Assembly (NCBI GenBank): GCA_965153355.1 | Contig: OZ231128.1 | Span: 20,708,001 to 20,772,000, forward strand | Origin: Flaccisagitta enflata | Lineage: Eukaryota > Chaetognatha > Sagittoidea > Aphragmophora | DNA length: 64,000 bases | Direction: 5' to 3' | Shown here: positions 61,841-64,000 of the stretch, piece by piece | Numbering within the stretch: the stretch's first letter is position 1 | How the letters are laid out: each line of letters starts with the position of its first letter | Program-made: the position numbers and the translations under genes | The notes under the pieces: model-generated | Database searches by the model: none | What the model was told of the DNA's origin: nothing | The model's input: only the letters and a program-made list of their open reading frames with translations

Positions 61841-63736
61841 CTATTCACTTTTCACGCGTCTGACGCTCTCGGCAGTCGAGTCTTTCTTAAACAGCATGAT
61901 CAGAATCAATCCGTGACAAATATGCAAGATATTGCTGCTGTAAACCGTCGAAGGATACGTGTTCCATGAAATCTCGATAAACCCTAAAATCAAAAGCCGC
62001 GTCCCGGATGGCAGACCGGAGACGCCGCGCCATAGCAGAAAATAAAGCGTGTGATAATACCAAACGTAAAATTGATAATGCAGCGAACGCGCGAACGTGA
62101 CGCCGATAAGGTTGGACACGAAGAACATGTTGAGAATCTCGTTTGTATCGAAATCTAATCTCTGAGGATCTTTAAAAAACTCAACAAGGCCACCGCCGTG
62201 GGGTAACGAAACCGAAGCGGTCCATCGATAATGGGCGAAGATGAGCAAGAGAGAGACGTGGGAGAAGAGCAGTAACGATTGGAAATTACGATCGAGAAAC
62301 AACCACTCGGGAACGCATCGCCAGTTCACCGTCCATTTGTAGAAGAATTGACGAGAAAGTTCGAAAGAGCGCAGGATGTAGCCTCGGGGGTTGGTGTAAA
62401 GGAAGGGACCGCCGAGGAGGAGTTGAACGACGGCGCACATAAAGATGAGGAGGAAGAGACGCCGCCAACCGACTCTGTTGAGCAAGACGAGACCCAATCC
62501 GGGACTGAAGAGCAACACGTTCATTTTCACCGACACGGCCAAGCTGAATATGGAAGATGGAAAGAAAGAGGGAGATAGAAAGGACGAGGGAATAAGGGAG
62601 AGTGAAAGAAGGCAAGAGCAAGGGGAAAGAAAGAGCAGTGAAAGGAAAAGAGGAAGATTGAGAGTAAAGGATTAAAGAGGTCAAAGAGAGGTAAAGGAAG
62701 GAGTGTTAAAGAAGATACATTAGAGGATAAGAAGGGACCAAATGGAAAGAAAGAGCTGAGGGAAAGAACAGAGCAAAGGAAAAGAATGGAACAAAGGAAA
62801 AGAATGGAGCAAAGGAAAGAAAACAGCAAAGGAAAGAAAACAGCAAATGAAAGAAAACAGCAAAGAAAAAGAAACAGCTATTTAATGAGAAGAAACAGAA
62901 AAGGAAAAGAATCTGCAAAGGAAAAGAAAGAGCAAAGGAAAGGAAAAGAAAAGAAAAGAAAAGAAAAGAAAAGAAAAGAAAAGAAAAGAAAAGAAAAGTC
63001 AAATCAAAGGAAAAGAAAGAGCAAAGGAAAAGAAAGAGCAAAGGAAAAGAAAGAGCAAGGGTAAAACGATATACCTGTAAAATAAGCATCCGATCGTCCA
63101 ACGCTCCTCCAAATTAAAATTGAGACCAATGTAAAACAGCAACATGGCGATAGGGTCATTAAAGAGCCGTAGAGCGAAGAGACTATGAACTCGATACGAC
63201 GCGCAGCACATGAAGATAAAAGCCCAGGGAGGCACAGACGCCGACTTGCGATAAATACGGAACACGGTAACGATGAAAACGAGGTAAAACCCGACGAACA
63301 TCCATTGAGCGAGACGAATATCTTCGCCCTGGTTAGTCAAGTGATACAAACCGAGAAAGAAATAAACGAATCCGGCTGGGTAAACCAAAGGTCCCGTATC
63401 GCCTTTCAACAATTCGTAATCCGTGGTCCCGTTGACCCAGAACCCGCTCACTTCTTGCATGTAAGCTTTCCAATCGATTTCTGTGTAAGGCACGCGCAGG
63501 ACGATGATGGAATTGATGATCATTTCCGCTAGGATGAGGAGACACATGAGCGGCAAACATCGTACGGGATTAGTGACTAGTTCCACGGCGAGGTGATAGA
63601 GTTCAGTCGGTGAAGGAGCCGAGGATATGAATGACTTGATTTGCTTCCAAGGCTTTTTCCACCAGGATGAGCACGATGATGAAGAGGATCTCAGTTTGTT
63701 CGGCGGGGGTCGAGTTCGATTTGGAGGAGGTGGCAT
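61841..63736 (-). CDS. ALG3: ALG3, dolichyl-P-Man:Man5GlcNAc2-PP-dolichol alpha-1,3-mannosyltransferase
   Basis: Two coding exons, 63736-63075 and 62543-61841, join in phase (TAC AG / C TTG) to a 454-residue protein; human ALG3 has about 438. The family is a multipass ER GT-C enzyme that adds the first lumenal alpha-1,3 mannose to the N-glycan precursor. Visible hallmarks are TEIDWKAYMQEV (lumenal acidic loop), LLKGDTGPLVYPAGFVYF, MCCASYRVHS, LRLFNDP, KMNVLLFSPG, FYKWTVNWRCVPE, LHYQFYVWYYHTL and SWNTYPSTVYSSNILHICH, in family order. I chose the ATG at 63736 because the 46 upstream in-frame codons are AT-rich and unlike the family. The Pro/Ser-rich N-terminus is lineage-specific. The single 531-bp intron is almost pure pyrimidine in the sense strand. 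RPS3A starts 214 bp downstream. Confidence 0.96.
62546..63060. repeat. Purine-rich ALG3 intron (GGAAAAGAAAGA-like units)
   Basis: Degenerate AAAGGAAAAGAAAGAGC units include an AAAAG run at 62940-62998. In the ALG3 sense strand the intron is nearly all pyrimidine. Confidence 0.85.
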
Positions 63737-64000
63737 TGTGCTTTTGTTTTTTTGGTGCTGCTTCAAAATTGAAAACAAATGCTCGAAGATTTTTTTTCTA
63801 TCTACGAATTTGTTTATTTTTCCATTCAATTCTGAGCTGTGCGGTAAAATAACATTTTTTAAGCATATATTCATATTCTAAAAATCTCCATAAAAGCAGT
63901 TAGAAAACGACATTCAATAAAATAAAGATCGCACACACCATCGAATTTGTGACTATAAATGGCACGCATTGATCATTGGGCAGAGAAAGCCGACTAAATT

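Noticed and set aside
61841-63736. ALG3 start at the first in-frame Met (63874)
   Set aside because: The extra 46 codons are AT-rich, unlike the family, and followed by a better Met before the Pro-rich start.

Overview
This is animal-type nuclear DNA: eight genes split by GT-AG introns, with long AT-rich intergenic and intronic sequence full of short transposable elements and micro/minisatellites. The proteins resemble their vertebrate counterparts closely (RPS3A, ATG3, POLDIP2, eIF2D, ALG3), which suggests a slowly evolving invertebrate or close relative. I cannot place it to phylum from sequence alone.

Layout. Positions 1 to about 14,000 hold no gene I can recognise, only transposon-derived DNA. 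From 14,030 to 63,736 there are eight genes, all on the minus strand. In transcription order (high to low coordinate) they are ALG3, RPS3A, two tandem RRM splicing-factor-like paralogs, EIF2D, LTO1, POLDIP2 and ATG3. I rebuilt the exons by matching splice phase and family homology; every gene gives a full open frame from ATG to stop. Gaps between coding regions are about 25 to 640 bp, although single introns reach 8 kb. The LTO1 stop and POLDIP2 ATG are only 25 bp apart.

Functions. The cluster covers ER glycan assembly (ALG3), the small ribosomal subunit (RPS3A), probable RNA processing (two RRM proteins without an RS domain), non-canonical initiation and 40S recycling (EIF2D), Fe-S loading of ABCE1 (LTO1), a mitochondrial/nuclear polymerase-associated protein (POLDIP2) and LC3 lipidation (ATG3). 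I see no single shared pathway; the common features are orientation and close packing.

Repeats. The most striking component is a superfamily of short elements, called HTE here. One end reads AACAAGGCC. The other is a hairpin followed by CTAA. The hairpin's outer arm is copied, inverted, inside the AACAAGGCC end. The arm sequence differs between subfamilies (GTCGCGTGC, GTCGCGGAC, GTCGCTGGC, AGATGCGTCC, GTGCGAC), and in the better preserved copies both ends change together. This resembles asymmetric terminal inverted repeats of Helitron-like rolling-circle elements, with swappable tandem-repeat cores. Other elements include several TA-flanked foldback/MITE families, a 7.5-kb foldback element in an EIF2D intron, a 623-bp near-perfect palindrome in POLDIP2 and large minisatellites in the last ATG3 intron. 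GA/CT tracts inside genes are all oriented as polypyrimidine in the transcript.
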